Assembly (NCBI GenBank): GCA_023053685.1 | Contig: JALIGW010000013.1 | Span: 19,926,001-19,990,000 of the forward strand | Direction of reading: 5' to 3' | DNA length: 64,000 bases | DNA from: Diadophis punctatus similis | Lineage: Eukaryota > Chordata > Lepidosauria > Squamata > Dipsadidae | Part shown: in pieces, positions 10,396-23,403 of the stretch | Numbering within the stretch: the first letter of the stretch is position 1 | How the letters are laid out: every line of letters starts with the position of its first letter | Notes under the pieces: model-generated | Database searches by the model: none | What the model was told of the DNA's origin: nothing | Seen by the model: only the letters and a program-made list of their open reading frames with translations | Translations under genes and position numbers: made by a program

Positions 10396-11300
10396 TCAAA
10401 AGATTTGCTAGAAAAGAGGAGCTAAGAAACTTTAGCTGTTCAATTTTCCTCACTGAAAAGGAGGATAAATTATCATCAAATGAATGAATATTTCTCACCT
10501 GGGTATACAGATTTAGAGGTTTATCTGTATGATACAGATACAGATACAGATAAGGATAACCAAATGAATATCTTTTGCATGTGTTGAGCCTCCCTTTTTT
10601 AAATGTACAAAAATAGCATCAATTTGTATGCATTACATTGCATGCATTTGTATCCACATGGCTACTTAAGTATAAACTCTGGTATGAATATTCTTTATTT
10701 GTAGGTATTCCTATTTGTAGCTCAGAGTTGAAATAAGGGATGCTTGGTTGTTTTCTTGCAGGCGTTTCATTACCCAAACTAGTTTAACAACATCAGTGCT
10801 AGAATATTCCTTTACAATCTAGAGTTATAATGGATAACAATATTCAAAGAAATGTGTAGGAAAACTGAATTTTGATCCAGGTTGTTGAATGTTGCTTGAA
10901 CTTTCCCTCTCCCTGAGGCAAATTTGACAGCATGAAGGTTTTCTTTATACATTTTTTTTATTATCCTACCCTCTTTTCCCAGAAATTATTGCCTAGGTTT
11001 TTCATTGTCTCTCTTCTGCAAAATAAAATGTAAACAAAAGTCTCAGGAGACCAATATTTTGAAGTTACAATTCTTATGACTTTGCTTGCACCTACTGTAT
11101 ATAACTAGTTTTTGGCAAGTAAATATAATACCTCTACTTGTTTTTTAGATCTTTAAAAGTTGCTGCTGTCATACCATATTGCTGCTGAATTATTTTCTAC
11201 ATTAATTGATAATATTGAATTTAGCCATATCAGACAATGATTGCAACCTAATGTTTTCACATTTTTGATGGTGAACTGTAACAACTTCACAAATGAAGGT
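10396..11300. other. AT-rich non-coding stretch
   Basis: Includes a short (GATACA)n run near 10530-10555. Nothing else recognised. Confidence 0.4.
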
Positions 11301-11329
11301 AAACAGGATAATGTTGCAAGATCCACTGG

Positions 11330-11545
11330 CTTACTCTTCCAAGCTTAAATTAACAACTAAAAGCCACATACAACCAGGAACCATATAAACACAATGCATA
11401 GATCAGCCCAGGGTATATTCCTGAGAGAGAGAAGTTATCCGATGGTGGGCTCTAGCCATGAGCCCAAAAGCTTGGAAGAATAAACATTTGGTTCCACTGA
11501 CCAGTTCAGACTGGATCTTGCTAGAACTTCAGTCACATCTTGAAA
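11330..11545. repeat. unclassified interspersed repeat, copy A (pair with 20840-21040)
   Basis: It shares with 20840-21040 a co-linear run: ACATAAA(C/T)AC(A/G)ATGCATAGA, AGAGAAGT, GATG(G)TGGGCTC, GAG(C/T)CCAAAAGCT and CAGACTGGATCTTGC. The family is not recognised. Confidence 0.55.
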
Positions 11546-12724
11546 GTTATCTTCCCAAACTCACTGATTTTGTGTGACAGTTAATATTTGGAAGTTGTAA
11601 TTCTATATACCTACATCCACTATAGAAAACTATGCAAGTTCTGATACAGGAAAAAATAACTCTAAAGAAGTCACCCTTTAAAGAAAACAGTGATATGAGG
11701 ACAATTTCAATGTTTATGCAACATGAGAAGAGTTTGGCCTTTTGTGATATTCATGGGTTGAACCTAGCAATGTTTACAAATAAAACAGTTTTCAAGGAGA
11801 AGCTGTGTCTTTATTGACCTTGCAGAGTTGCTTTGCTTCATTATATTAATTACTTCAATTTCCACTTATTTCTGATCCTACCATACAGTCACCATTAATA
11901 CATGCATGGCACTGAACAGTTTACAAGATCATTTGTCTTTGTTGCAGAGTAATTAATGTCGAGGCAGCACTGTGTAAGAATTAATGTTTTTGTAAATGCA
12001 AATAAAGGGGGGGGGGACTTGCAGAGAAAATAAATTCAGCTCCATGGTACATGGAGTTCATTTCATTCTGTTCTGCTTGTAAGAATTCTTGTGAAGCTTC
12101 AAAAAAAAGTCACAAATGTAATTCTTCCTCTCTCTTTTTAACATTGGTGCAATATAACTGAATCATTATCTACCATCCTGATGCACAATGAAGATCATTG
12201 TTATCAAAGCTAGGTTGAAAGCAACCTCTCAAGATGGGGCAGAAGTTTGGAATCAGGAAGACAAGCTAAGAGTTTGCAATGAAGAATGTATCAGGCAACA
12301 GAATGGAGGAGGAAGGTAGAGGTGTAGATTTACATTAAGTAGAAGCTACATTAAACTCAAGAGAGCTTTGTTGCATAAGTCAAACAGGAAGGAAGCTTTT
12401 ATATAGTACTCCGTCTCTACCAGAAACAAAGCCTCATCTATGACTCAGCTTTGGGATACATCTCCTGGGCACCAATACACAAAATAAATATTCCTAAACT
12501 GATTTTTTTTTTGCCAATTGTGCATGTTGCATTCTTATATTTTCTTCACATAGACTAATTTTTAAAATACCTCCTTTAATATTTCTCACAGCAAGACCGA
12601 CTTAATAGAGCCATAGCTATGTACTGAATATTCAGAATCTGGCACAAGCTTGTAATAAAACCAGGATGGGCAAAACTGTAAATAATTTTCTGCCTAGAGA
12701 TAAGTTGTGCATGTGATAGTTTCT
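11546..12724. other. non-coding stretch
   Basis: A G9 run at about 12007-12016. No gene or repeat I can name. Confidence 0.4.
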
Positions 12725-13640
12725 TTTTTTTCCAAGTTTTTATTTTTTATTTTTTTACGAACATTTCAATGTGTGAACAGTGTGGCACCTGAGTGTCTTA
12801 CACTTTAGTACAAATAAAATAATATTCATCATATTTACTACGTTTGACAAGCTTATATAGTTCTGGTAATAATACACATATTTATGTTAAGTTATAATCT
12901 TCCATTATTTAGTTATTCAATATTCCAATATGTTATTTTTATGCCAATCACCATATTATTCAAGCATACTCAGTAATACCATCATTCAAGTTCTGATTTC
13001 CCCTCTTGTTATTACTTCACCTTATTATATAAAAATGTGTATTCCATTAATCCCCCTTCTAGTTTCCATCCATCTTCTAACTTTTAATTCTGCCACTATT
13101 ATATTTAAAAATATTCCCTTCCTATCCATCGTCTCGTGTCCGCTTTAAAGCTTTTAAACATTTATCCCTTCTCTGCCCTTTTCCATTGTCTAATTTCAAA
13201 ATATCTACTCTTGCCCCTCTCTCTTCCCAAAAAGTTTTCCTGCAACTCCAGTTCCTTTTTTAATTCCCTTAAAATGCTCTCCCCTCGGCTTATTTAATCA
13301 GTCATTATTATTTTTGTTGTTATCTCCCTCTTATCATCTTGTTTTATTTGTTGGTTTGTCTGTTCTGTTTTTCATCTACTCTTTCAATTAGTTCCTCCTC
13401 TTCCTGGGCGTCTTGGTCACTCCTTCTCCTTTGTATCATGTTTTCCATCTCTCCATCTATGCTTTGCATTTTATTCATAATCTCCTTGTATCTTCTTGTC
13501 AAAGCATCCTTAATACTTTGAATTTCTGACACCATTTCTTCCCAAATTCCACCCATTTCTTGCTGGCGGAGCATCTCGTTTAGTTTTATTTTATCCCTAT
13601 TTTGTCCAATAATCAAAAAACCATAGATTCAAATCTAAAA
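12725..13640 (-). mobile_element. possible LINE-derived sequence, pyrimidine-rich on plus strand
   Basis: On the minus strand a 90-codon frame at 13344-13616 is rich in Glu, Lys, Arg and Gln and has heptad-like spacing (for example EIQSIKDALTRRYKEI), suggesting a coiled coil as in L1 ORF1 proteins. The rest, back to 12725, is CT-rich with many stops. The L1 link is inference; no RNA-binding or transposase domain is visible. Confidence 0.35.
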
Positions 13641-13705
13641 TCACTTCTCAAAAATATTCATAATTCTTTATATCCCAAAGCTGATTAACCTGTTCCTCTG
13701 TGTTA

Positions 13706-14097
<392 letters not shown>

Positions 14098-16831
14098 CTA
14101 TGTTTATAAAGAAGTTTATGAATCTGTGTGTGCTTCTGGAAATTGCTTTTTCTGCAACAAACTCTGATACTCTGGATAGTCCCAATTTTTTTTCCAGAAC
14201 CTTCATAAGTCCCTCTATAAATTCAATCTTGTGTTGTAGCCTTTAAGGGTCACTTTAATAATTATGTATTTCTTATTCTCATGTTTAAATCTCCAATAGC
14301 CAAGTATTTCCAGGATTTGGGGAATGTGTTGTGCCTTCCTTTTGTCAGCAGGTGGTCAAATTTCAATATTAACCAGTTTTATCCAATTTTAATGGTAACA
14401 ATCCAAAATATAAAGATGATGTTAGTTTTTTAAGTAAATAGTTCCAGCATTTTGAAATGCCTATCCAAAACAATGCCTGTCCAATTTAGAAATCCAATTT
14501 TCTGTATTTTTAAAGGTTTTTGCCTTTCTCCCTTTGATTCTTTTTCCTTCAATTTTGAAATTCTTCTCAAAATGTTAAATCACTGCTTTTAAAAATAGCA
14601 GTGAGCCTCTCTTTTCCTAGATATTATTTTGGGGTTGAGTTTTAAATAAAAAGGATTCTTCTCAACCAGTTCCAGACACTGTTCACCATCTCCGCTCCAG
14701 TACAGTGCTTAGGTGTTTCTCGGCTGTCCCAGCTTCGTGGCAGACATCTTTAGGCTGCCTCTTCTCCTCACCGTGGCACAGAGAGAAAAAAGCCCAGGGT
14801 TCAGCAGAAGAGTTGTGATCTCTCCCATGACCTCTCATGGCGCCCCTCCTTAGCTTTGCTGCCCCTACAAGGTGGCTTTGGCTCCTCTCAGAGCCCACAA
14901 ACAGGGAGAACTCAGCACAGGGAATGCAGAAGCCCATTCCCTGCATCTGATATCTCCGTGACATCAGCCAGAAGTCAATAGTTTCTTATGTGAACCAGAT
15001 GTCCTATAGCTTATTTATGTCTACCCAGTTTGGTTAAAGCATAAGGCTAGAAACTGAGGAACTGAATTCTGCCTTAGGCACAAAGCTATCTGGGTGACCT
15101 TGGATCAGTCATTCTCTGTCAGCCCTAGGAAGAAGGCAATGGAAAATCATTTTTGAAATATTGCCAAGAATATTGCAGTCACCAAGAGCCAGCACTGATC
15201 AAAAGTAGAACACTCACATTTCCCCAAAAAGAAGATAGTTCGGAAATTAAGATGGCCCCAACTCCAAAAGTGTAACCCTTGACATATACATCAACACATA
15301 TATTTTCACAAACCTAGTTATTTCTTCATTTTAACAGTAATTATTTGAGGGAAGGGGTATCTTCTTTCAGATAAATATAATTATTTCTTCCAGTCTTGTA
15401 AACATATTTGTTTTGATAGTCACATCTGACCTTGCAGTCACATTTTGTAAGTATCATTCTTTCCTCTATGTAAACTTGTTTTATTCATTATCTGGATGAA
15501 TATATATAGAAAATCTCAGCTTGTAGAGTACTAAGCTCTACATTGGATAGCATTTTATTTCGTCTCCTTCTCAAATCAGCTTCGGTATTGAAGAACAGGA
15601 TGGCAAGTAGGATGGGTTCAGCCTTGAAAGACTGTTAGCAAAATCCTCTCTGGGGGGGGGGGGAGGTGGGAGAAAGAGATCTTGCCTTGCATTTGGAACC
15701 CCCATTGCTAGAGGCTGAGTAGCAAGAAGCTGAGAACACCATGCTTCATTTCCTACAATGCCCTTGAAATGCATGATTTAGCATTTTATCAGGGCATGAT
15801 AGGATATTCACACTGGTAGCTGCCTAGATTTAGTAACCTAATTTTGGGAATGGGAGATAGAAAAGTAGTTACAAATATGATAGGTACCAAGGAAGGATGT
15901 TTATATGAATCTAAGTAGGATAATGCAATGAAAAAAAGTAGTCAAATCAGTTCCTGGTGACTTTATGGACTTATCTATGTAATGTTTATAGTAACACCAT
16001 GAAACTAGTTCACCACTGCCTACTTCTAAGATATTGTTTGATTAGGACTACCCTACAGTCATAATATTGTTTGATGTTTGGAAATACTATTCAGGTCCAA
16101 CTTCCAACTCAGACATAGTTAGCAAATACTCCCATCTGCCGAGGAAATGAACTGAAAGCTTATTCCAGTCAATCCTCTGATCATGTTAACAGAAAATAAT
16201 CCAGTAGTTAATTTAACATGTACAGTATAAAAATAAAAACTAATAACTGAAGACCACAGGAAATGTGGATTTCAGTATAGCTTATTGAAGTAGATTTCTA
16301 TAATACAGTTGAAACATTATGGAAATAATAACAACATGTTGTGTGAATCCTTCTGTAGGACCACACACAAAGCACCTGTCTTCAAATTATTAAAACAAGT
16401 AGATACTCCTCCAAGCTTCTGTAGCTGTTTTATAAATTACTCCTAGCTATCTCTGCATGGATGCTCTCCTCCTCAAGATTTGTCCAATTCTGATCAATAA
16501 TAGATTAGTGGTTAGGTGGGAAAGTTCTGCATGATGCTTTAGATATAGATGGACAAAAGTATTTTTCCTTGTCAAGATTTTACAATATTTGTATTAAGGA
16601 AATAAATTGCAGCTAACTTGCTGACCAGTAAAGAAAAATCACATTGATTGACAGTTTAGGACACTCTAGCATATCTCCTGAGGAAAAACATATCTGCCGA
16701 CTACAAAGCCAACGTTCAGAACTCATAATTTATAAGACAAACTGTAAAAAGACTCAGTAGCCAGCAAAACATAATACTGCACTTTAACTCTGATAAATGA
16801 GATTCTAAACTAAAAAAACAATGCTTTACAA
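14098..16831. other. non-coding stretch
   Basis: A moderately GC-rich patch at about 14680-14965 and a G-run at 15652-15662. No gene, RNA or well-defined repeat was recognised. Confidence 0.35.
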
Positions 16832-16959
16832 CAGGGCTGTCAAACTCCTGGCCCGGTTGCGTCACACACTGGCCATGCCCACACCCGGTTTAGTGAAGGG
16901 GGGAAAAGTCCCGATACATCATGTGATGCCGCCGTGACGATATGAGTTTGACACCCCTG
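16832..16959 (+). mobile_element. short hAT-like element (128 bp)
   Basis: The termini are CAGGGCTGTCAAACTC and GAGTTTGACACCCCTG, inverted repeats of about 16 bp. The flanking 8-mers CTTTACAA and CTCTAGAT agree only in part, so the duplication is decayed or absent. The same terminus occurs at 36525. The GTGTCAAACTC end is shared by known vertebrate hAT repeats (from memory). Confidence 0.7.
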
Positions 16960-17329
16960 CTCTAGATTAAGCCCCATGATCATTATATTGGAAATAAAAG
17001 GAATGTGTTCTAATCTAATCAATGGATGCTCTTAAAAAATTAAATTACTTGTTGAGGGTGTTTTTTATGATTTACAACATTGTTGTAGCAATGTCACATC
17101 ATAAAGTAGTGTAAGTGACTTCTGGAGGAGGAATGGTGGACTGAAGATGGTTCCCCAAAAAGTGGAGCTGACAACTACAGCAAAGAATGAAATCCAGTAA
17201 GCAGACCAGCTCTCTCCAGGCAAATGAGAGGACTGGCATCACCCACAAGTGCTGCAGAGAATTCCTTCACACAGAAAGATTGCATAACAGTGGCCCCTGG
17301 CAGGTTTTGGGTAGTTGGAGATGAAGGAA

Positions 17330-17745
17330 GAGCCATCTTGTTCAAACTATGGTCAATGTCTTTGAAAGGACATTATATTTGCATACTTACTTTTCTAATT
17401 GCTTTTAGAAATTGCTTGTTAACCATCTTTCAGCTATTAAAAATCTTTGAATTAACAAGTTTGAAAACAAAAGGTGAGTTTGCTTTCAATCCTTAATGAA
17501 ACAAAAATTTACAAGCTTAAGAACTTTAAAAAAACATTTTAAAAAATAAACAGTAAAATATTGGTTAAAGATTTGGTTTTAGAAAGCTACAAATGAACTA
17601 AGGGTCCAGATAAATTTGAAGTAAGGTTTTTGGAATTAATTATAAAGAATCCTCCTTGTGAGAAAATGCTACGGTTTTTATTTTATTTTTATTTTTCTAA
17701 AGCATAATAAAATAAGATTTTAAACATCAGACACCAGAGGAAACT
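17330..17745 (+). repeat. unclassified repeat, copy B (pair with 9330-9710)
   Basis: Co-linear with 9330-9710 but without the (ATTT)n run. See that entry for shared words. No coding potential. Confidence 0.5.
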
Positions 17746-17858
17746 AAAGATTTCAATTAAAGGAGAACACATAAACTTGACTAACAGGTATATAGAACAG
17801 TGCAAACTATTCTAACACTAAAAATACTGAAGAAGACTTTGGAAAAATGGAGTCAGAC

Positions 17859-18288
17859 CAGGGGCGGGTTGCTCGCTTACCTTGCTGCCGGAGCCATGCG
17901 CGTGCATCTCCACGCTTCAAGGGCGCACGCGCTCGCTATGCGCACGCGCCCCCTCACGTGATTTTGCTTCTGCGCATGCGCGGAAGCAAAATCGTGCCAA
18001 AATCTCACGAGGGGATGCGCACGAGAGAGAGATTTTGGTGCAATTTTGCTTCCGCGCATGCGCGGAGGCAAAATCTCACTGAAATCTCACACACGCGTGT
18101 GTCCCCTCACGAGATTTTGGCGCACTTTTGCTTCTGCGCATGCGCAGAAGCAAAATTGCCCGAAAATCACGGGAAAAAAATGGCGATGTGCCAGGTGGAC
18201 CGGCAGAGAGGGCTCCGGAGCGGTTGCAAAATCCGCCGCTCCCTACCGGAGCTGCATACCGGGGAGCTCCGGTAGGAACCCACCTCTG
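17859..18288 (+). mobile_element. hAT-like non-autonomous element (430 bp) with 8-bp target duplication
   Basis: Ends CAGGGGCGGG and CCCACCTCTG. Exact 8-bp flanking repeat AGTCAGAC at 17851-17858 and 18289-18296. The interior has three NRF1-type cores: TGCGCATGCGCG at 17971-17982, CGCGCATGCGCG at 18053-18064 and TGCGCATGCGCA at 18135-18146. Each lies in a GCTTC...GAAGC-type palindrome. No transposase. Confidence 0.9.
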
Positions 18289-18296
18289 AGTCAGAC

Positions 18297-19992
18297 GTTC
18301 ATATATCAACAGCAATATTTGCTTATTGTCTCAAGGAAGCTTCTTCAGCTCTGACTGGATGGTGGGAGAATAGAAGGATTTATATTCCTTACAGATAGCT
18401 GGTTATTTGCATTCTTTTAGTGTCAGAACTGAAGAAGCTTGTTGGATAATGTTAGTTTTAGGGAAGATCTCCTTTCAGCCATTTCCTCCCCATCAAAGAC
18501 TCAAGTCCAGCCATCCTTTTCACTCTTCCCCTCAACACAGCTACAGATTCCACCACACAGAGACAACACTAGAGGAAGATGGCAGTAGGAATAGAAAAGA
18601 CATTTCTATTGCACCTGAGCAGATCCACCTGAGGTCTGTGTTTAAGAAGTGTGCATGAAGTTCAGGACCCCCTTGAAGTTGACACAAATGTGGTTGCAGT
18701 GAGATCTCCAGCATATTCTGGCCATTTATTTATCCCTCTCTCATTTTCCTGCCTGGCTCTCTTGTATTACTGAACCTGATTTAGAAAAAAAAAATCCATT
18801 TCATCAGTCATGTAGAAACAGGTAGACAACTTCCTACATAGTTTTCCACCTTTCTGATTTATTGGCAATTCCTTACCCCTTTTTTTCAGCCATTATGCTA
18901 CCTCTAAATTTATTTCTTAAATAAAAACAAATTATTTTGGTTTACTTGGGGACTAGCTAGCCATTTGTGACAATATAAATGGTTGTGGTACTTATTCTAG
19001 ATTTACAAAAGTGCTTAAGATTTAAGAAAGATATACCTATACCAGAGTGCTGTTTACATGGAAAAAAGAAAACTATAGATTGTGGGAAAGTTTTACTTAT
19101 TGTAGTAGTTATGAAAGTTGCTCAGAAAAATAAGCATGCTCTATTAAGGTTCACAATGAGTTTGTATATACACTTAGCTGAATATATACAGAAACTTTTG
19201 TGTGATCAAGAAGCCTCTTCATTAGAGGTGGACACTGCTAAAACTCCTAAGAGCTTTCAATTGAGTACATCAGTGATACATCAGCTTTCAACTAAGTATA
19301 TTTCATAAACCTATTGCAGAATGTTGCACGTATCTCCATTCACCATTTGTTTCTTTAATGGCTCAAAATCAAGGAGGGATTGCCTACTAGTTTCCTGCAT
19401 TACATTTCTATTCTGATATTATGTACAAAACAGATTTAAACTGGAATAATCAAAAGCCGCTCCTTTGGGACTGTCCATGCTAATGACCTACAATATTGTT
19501 TCCAGTGGCTCTGGAAAGTTTGATGTCTTGAGATTTAGATAATCTAGAATGTTTATATTGAGTTATCTGCCTTTTAAAAAAATTCTTCCCTGTTCTTTAT
19601 ATATTTCTCTCCCTGCTCTTGCTGGGTTTTAATCCCAGTTTTGTCCACAAACTTGTTTTGAATTTTGCTGATGTTTAGTAAATAAAGTTATGTTTTTGCT
19701 AGCTGAACTGACTTGACTGTGGTGTATGTGATCTGGGTGTAGGGCTTAACTGGGAATGTGTTGGGGACAAAATAAACCGAAAATGATCCACAATAAATTT
19801 TCAACAGTGAAGCCAAGCAAGCAGGAATGTCGGAGGCAAATTGCATATGGATTCTTTTTTCCCCAGTATCATTTTCCTTCTTTATGGGTTTCTTAAAATT
19901 ATTTGCTCATTTGCAATATTTGATTTTCATTGCAATAATAAATTAAAATGAAATACGAACTGGGTTTAAAGAAATATATCATATTTTGGTGA
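18297..19992. other. AT-rich non-coding stretch
   Basis: Only short open frames; no gene or repeat recognised. Confidence 0.4.
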
Positions 19993-20011
19993 CCCTAACC
20001 CTAACCCTTAG
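19993..20011. repeat. short interstitial telomere-like repeat
   Basis: Three CCCTAA-type units in tandem. Too short to mean more than chance or a small repair insertion. Confidence 0.6.
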
Positions 20012-20839
20012 AGATCTTCCCAGTACCATCACCCCCACTCCAATCCACCCTTGCATTTCAAAAAGCAGCCTGAATTATTGTTCCACCAAGTTAAGAATCC
20101 AGTGTGAAAACGTCACATATTTTATTTCTTTGTTTCCCCTGCTCTTAAAAGCCAGGTGTCAGTTGTTTCATCTCCTTGTTTTCCCCAGTGGCAACTTATC
20201 ATGCAATTCCTTCCTTTCCCCCACCCCATCCCCTTTGTCATTTTCTTCTTGTAATACCAGCTGAAGAATCAGGAAGAAAAAGGAGGGGAACAGTGGATGC
20301 TTTTAGAATATTCTTCATAAAGAAGCTGCTATATTCTGAATTCTGTGGTTACCAGGGAGACAATAGCAAAAGTGACTTCATTTCAGAAATAGCATTGGGC
20401 CCTTTCAGCTTTGCAACAGTAATTCCAGTTTCTGAGCTTTCTTTAGCCTCTGTCCATTTTGTTAGGCATCCTTCCCCATTCATCATGTATCAATATTGTA
20501 CAAATTAAGACATACAGAAGTCCCATGAAAGCAAATGTCTCTTTCCAGTTTGCTCTCCATGGGTACAGACAACACAGCTGGAAAACACATAACTGACTTG
20601 TGTATATTAGATAGGAGAGATCAGATATGTATGTAGAGATTAATAGCACAGATCAGATTGGGAAAATTTGGCATGGTCAACTAAGAGGGAAACATGGTCT
20701 AGACATCTCAATTGCAAACCTGAGATTAGGGTAATCTCTTCAAGAAATACATAGTAAAGTAAAGGGGAGAGATGGTAGTAACTGAATTTCAACAGAGTCT
20801 CTGAGTTTTTAGACTTGAGGACTTGGCAGCACAAGGAAA
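20012..20839. other. non-coding stretch
   Basis: Nothing recognised. Confidence 0.35.
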
Positions 20840-21040
20840 CAACAGCCAATCACCAGCCATCAACACACCAATCAACCAATAGGAAAGCACCACATAAATA
20901 CGATGCATAGAATAGCCAAAGCACATGTTCTGGTAAAGAGAAGTACCCTGAGGATGGGCTCCAGCATGAGTCCAAAAGCTCAGAAGACTAAACGTCTAGT
21001 TTTGGTCTGACCCAGACTGGATCTTGCAACATTATCCTGG
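20840..21040. repeat. unclassified interspersed repeat, copy B (pair with 11330-11545)
   Basis: Co-linear with 11330-11545. Its right end reaches CTGGATCTTGCAACATTATCCTGG.. and shares the CAGACTGGATCTTGC word. Confidence 0.55.
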
Positions 21041-21489
21041 GACATGTATATTTATTTGCCTTCATTCTCTTGGCTCAAATCCATGAAGCTTCCTTTATAT
21101 GGTATGGATGTGTTTCCTAGACCAATGGTATGAAAAAGAAGCAAAAGGCACACTTTTCCATACTTATATTGTTTTTCTCCTGGATATAAATGGGCTAAAA
21201 ATGAAGCCAATTCAAGAAAACATTCTCTGGAGTCAAAGCATTTCCATCTTTTGTCTATGGTGAAGCTTGATGTTCTGTTCAGTCTGGGTTTACCAAAGAC
21301 CCTCTTTGATCCATTTCCCATTTCTTTAATCCTCCTGAACAGGTAAAGAGAAGAAGTGCCACTTTTATTACTTTCTCTCTCTCTCTTGGACTTGAAAGGG
21401 AAAATGTCAGATTTTTCTTGTCAATTTTACCTGGTTAAAACAAATAAATAAAACGCTACATGTCCATTCTTGAGCTGGCTAGTAATGTA

Positions 21490-22406
21490 CCATATTTTTG
21501 GAGTATAAGATGCACCTTTTTACCCCCCAAAACAGGGTGAAAACTTGGGTGCATCTTATACACTGAATGTAGCCCCGCCAGCCACCCCCACCATTTGGCC
21601 TCTGCCTCCCAGCAATTTGCCTCCTTGCAGCAAACAGGCAGAGCCTGATTAGCACAAGCAACTGATTATCAGCCTCCCGACCACCAGCTGATTGAGCTGC
21701 AGGCAGGCCCACATGCTAAAATGAAAGTGAAACTAAAACTGCAAGGAGGCAAATTGCTGGGAGGGAGAGGCAGAGGCAGAATTTTATTTTCTTGTGCTAA
21801 TCAGTTGCTGAAACTGGATGCAAGGAGGTAAGTCAATAACTATAAATGTCTATAGAATGTTCAAATTATTAGACTTATTTTTTAAAGACTGCTTTATTAT
21901 TGTTCTAGACAATTTAACAAAATGAAGAAGCTTTTTAAAATAAATGCTTGATTTGAAGAGGCCCAGTGCTATTGTATCTTTTTTTAAATAGCAGAGAATA
22001 ACTATACTTCCAGAAAGCCACATCAATTTTAACAGCATCTGTACAAGTATAGTCTGAAATGTAACAGTGTCCTGTTGTAGTATTAAGATAAGGCAGCTGA
22101 ATTAGACCCTGACTTAGTCATGTTTGGAGTAGATCTATTTAAATAATTGGGAGGAGTTAGTGTGACTACATTTAAGAAAACCTTCTGGCATTAATATACT
22201 GCCATAATGTACATTTCTCCAATTCTTTGCTATTTCTACGGGTCAGGCACACATGCACAGAAATACACAGCAAACAGTGTATATAATCTGTACTGTTTGC
22301 TGATTGCTATTTGCTGGGAGGCAAATTTCTGGGAAACAGAGGCAGATTTTTTCTCCTTGTTTTCCTCCCCCAAAACTAAGGTGTGTCTTATACTCTGAAA
22401 AATACT
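21490..22406. mobile_element. non-autonomous DNA element (about 917 bp), TA-flanked, copy 1
   Basis: The ends are inverted repeats built on TATTTTT..GAGTATAAGA and its complement TCTTATACTC..AAAAATA, with a second GTGCATCTTATACAC motif inside. Both ends abut TA (21488-21489 and 22407-22408), as expected for Tc1/mariner-type insertion. A second copy at 63107-64000 is co-linear over most of its length. No transposase frame. The superfamily is tentative. Confidence 0.7.
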
Positions 22407-22659
22407 TACTAAAGGAAAAGAAAATTCATTATTGCACTGTTCTATCAATAAACTTGTCGATCAATAAAAGTTTTTCACTGTTCTACTGGTAACCTTGTTC
22501 AAAAAATGGTAATGGAGGTCAGTGGTCAATGAGTACAGGGGAGAGGACATTCCTTCCTTAGGCCACAGTAACTAATTGCAATGGACATGCAAGGATTTGA
22601 AGTTCAGCATATAAAATGGACATTATGGCTTGACTTGGTACATGATGGAAAAATAATAT

Positions 22660-22980
22660 TCTTATATGAAGCCAGAAAATGCAGACAGAGTTAAATTAGC
22701 TGCTGGTTGTGGGATGGTTATGTGCTCCTATCTCCAGAAATATGGTTATCAAATGAGTCATCACATGATGACAGCCAATTTTAGATCTGGTAATCATATG
22801 ATCCTGAGGCAGTGCAACTGTTGTAAATACATGCCAGTTGCCAATCACCTGTATCACAATCATGTGACCACAGAGATACTGTCACAATCATAAGTGTAAT
22901 AAAAGTTATAAATCACTTTTTCAGTGCTGTGGTAACTTTGAACAATCACTAAAATGATGGTTGTAAGTCACCAGGTATTG
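22660..22980 (+). repeat. interspersed DNA repeat fragment (squamate type)
   Basis: The segment ending in a TTTTTCAGTGCTGTGGTAAC block followed by ATGATGGTTGTAAGTCACCAGG resembles an abundant squamate repeat that I recall ending in GTTGTAAGTCGAGGACT. It has repeated ATCATATGAT/CATCACATGATG-like short palindromes. Identification from memory; ends not defined. Confidence 0.45.
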
Positions 22981-23125
22981 AATCTGACCCAAGGGATACT
23001 TCACTTATGGAAAGGAATGCTTTCCTCTACCAGTGAAGGCAGATTTCACAAATGGTGGTAAGATTTTTTTTTTTTAATCAAAGCATGCTGGAACAGATTT
23101 AATAATGTATTTATTAATGTTGCAA

Positions 23126-23395
23126 CAGAATTGGGTTCCTCCCGGTTCGGACCAGTTCTATAGAACCGATAGTAACTTTGCGGCCTGGGTTGTTAGAACC
23201 AGCAGCGACACAGGCCTGCCATGCCCCCGAGCTGGTTCTCCCATAGGCGCTGCCATCTTGTTTTTAGCTTCTGCGCATGTGCAGAAGCTTTTTTTAAAGT
23301 ACTGTGCATGTGTGTGCGCAGCACGCAATGCTCACATGCCCCCATGGTGTGTCCCTGAGTGAACCGGCAGCAAAGAAAACCGGAACCCACCCCTG
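23126..23395 (-). mobile_element. hAT-like element (270 bp), imperfect 8-bp target duplication
   Basis: The right end is GGAACCCACCCCTG. The left end is CAGAATTGGGTTCC. Flanks TGTTGCAA (23118-23125) and CCTTGCAA (23396-23403) agree at 6 of 8 positions. The interior has CTTCTGCGCATGTGCAGAAG. Confidence 0.75.
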
Positions 23396-23403
23396 CCTTG
23401 CAA

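Noticed and set aside
10730..10800. CTTGCAG followed by GCGTTTCATTACC as a splice acceptor and exon
   Set aside because: The text resembles a dispersed squamate repeat that I recall, and no matching donor or open frame follows.
19993..20011. Telomere or chromosome-end signal
   Set aside because: Only about three units, with none of the surrounding structure expected of a chromosome end. A similar two-unit match at 35532-35548 is also too short.
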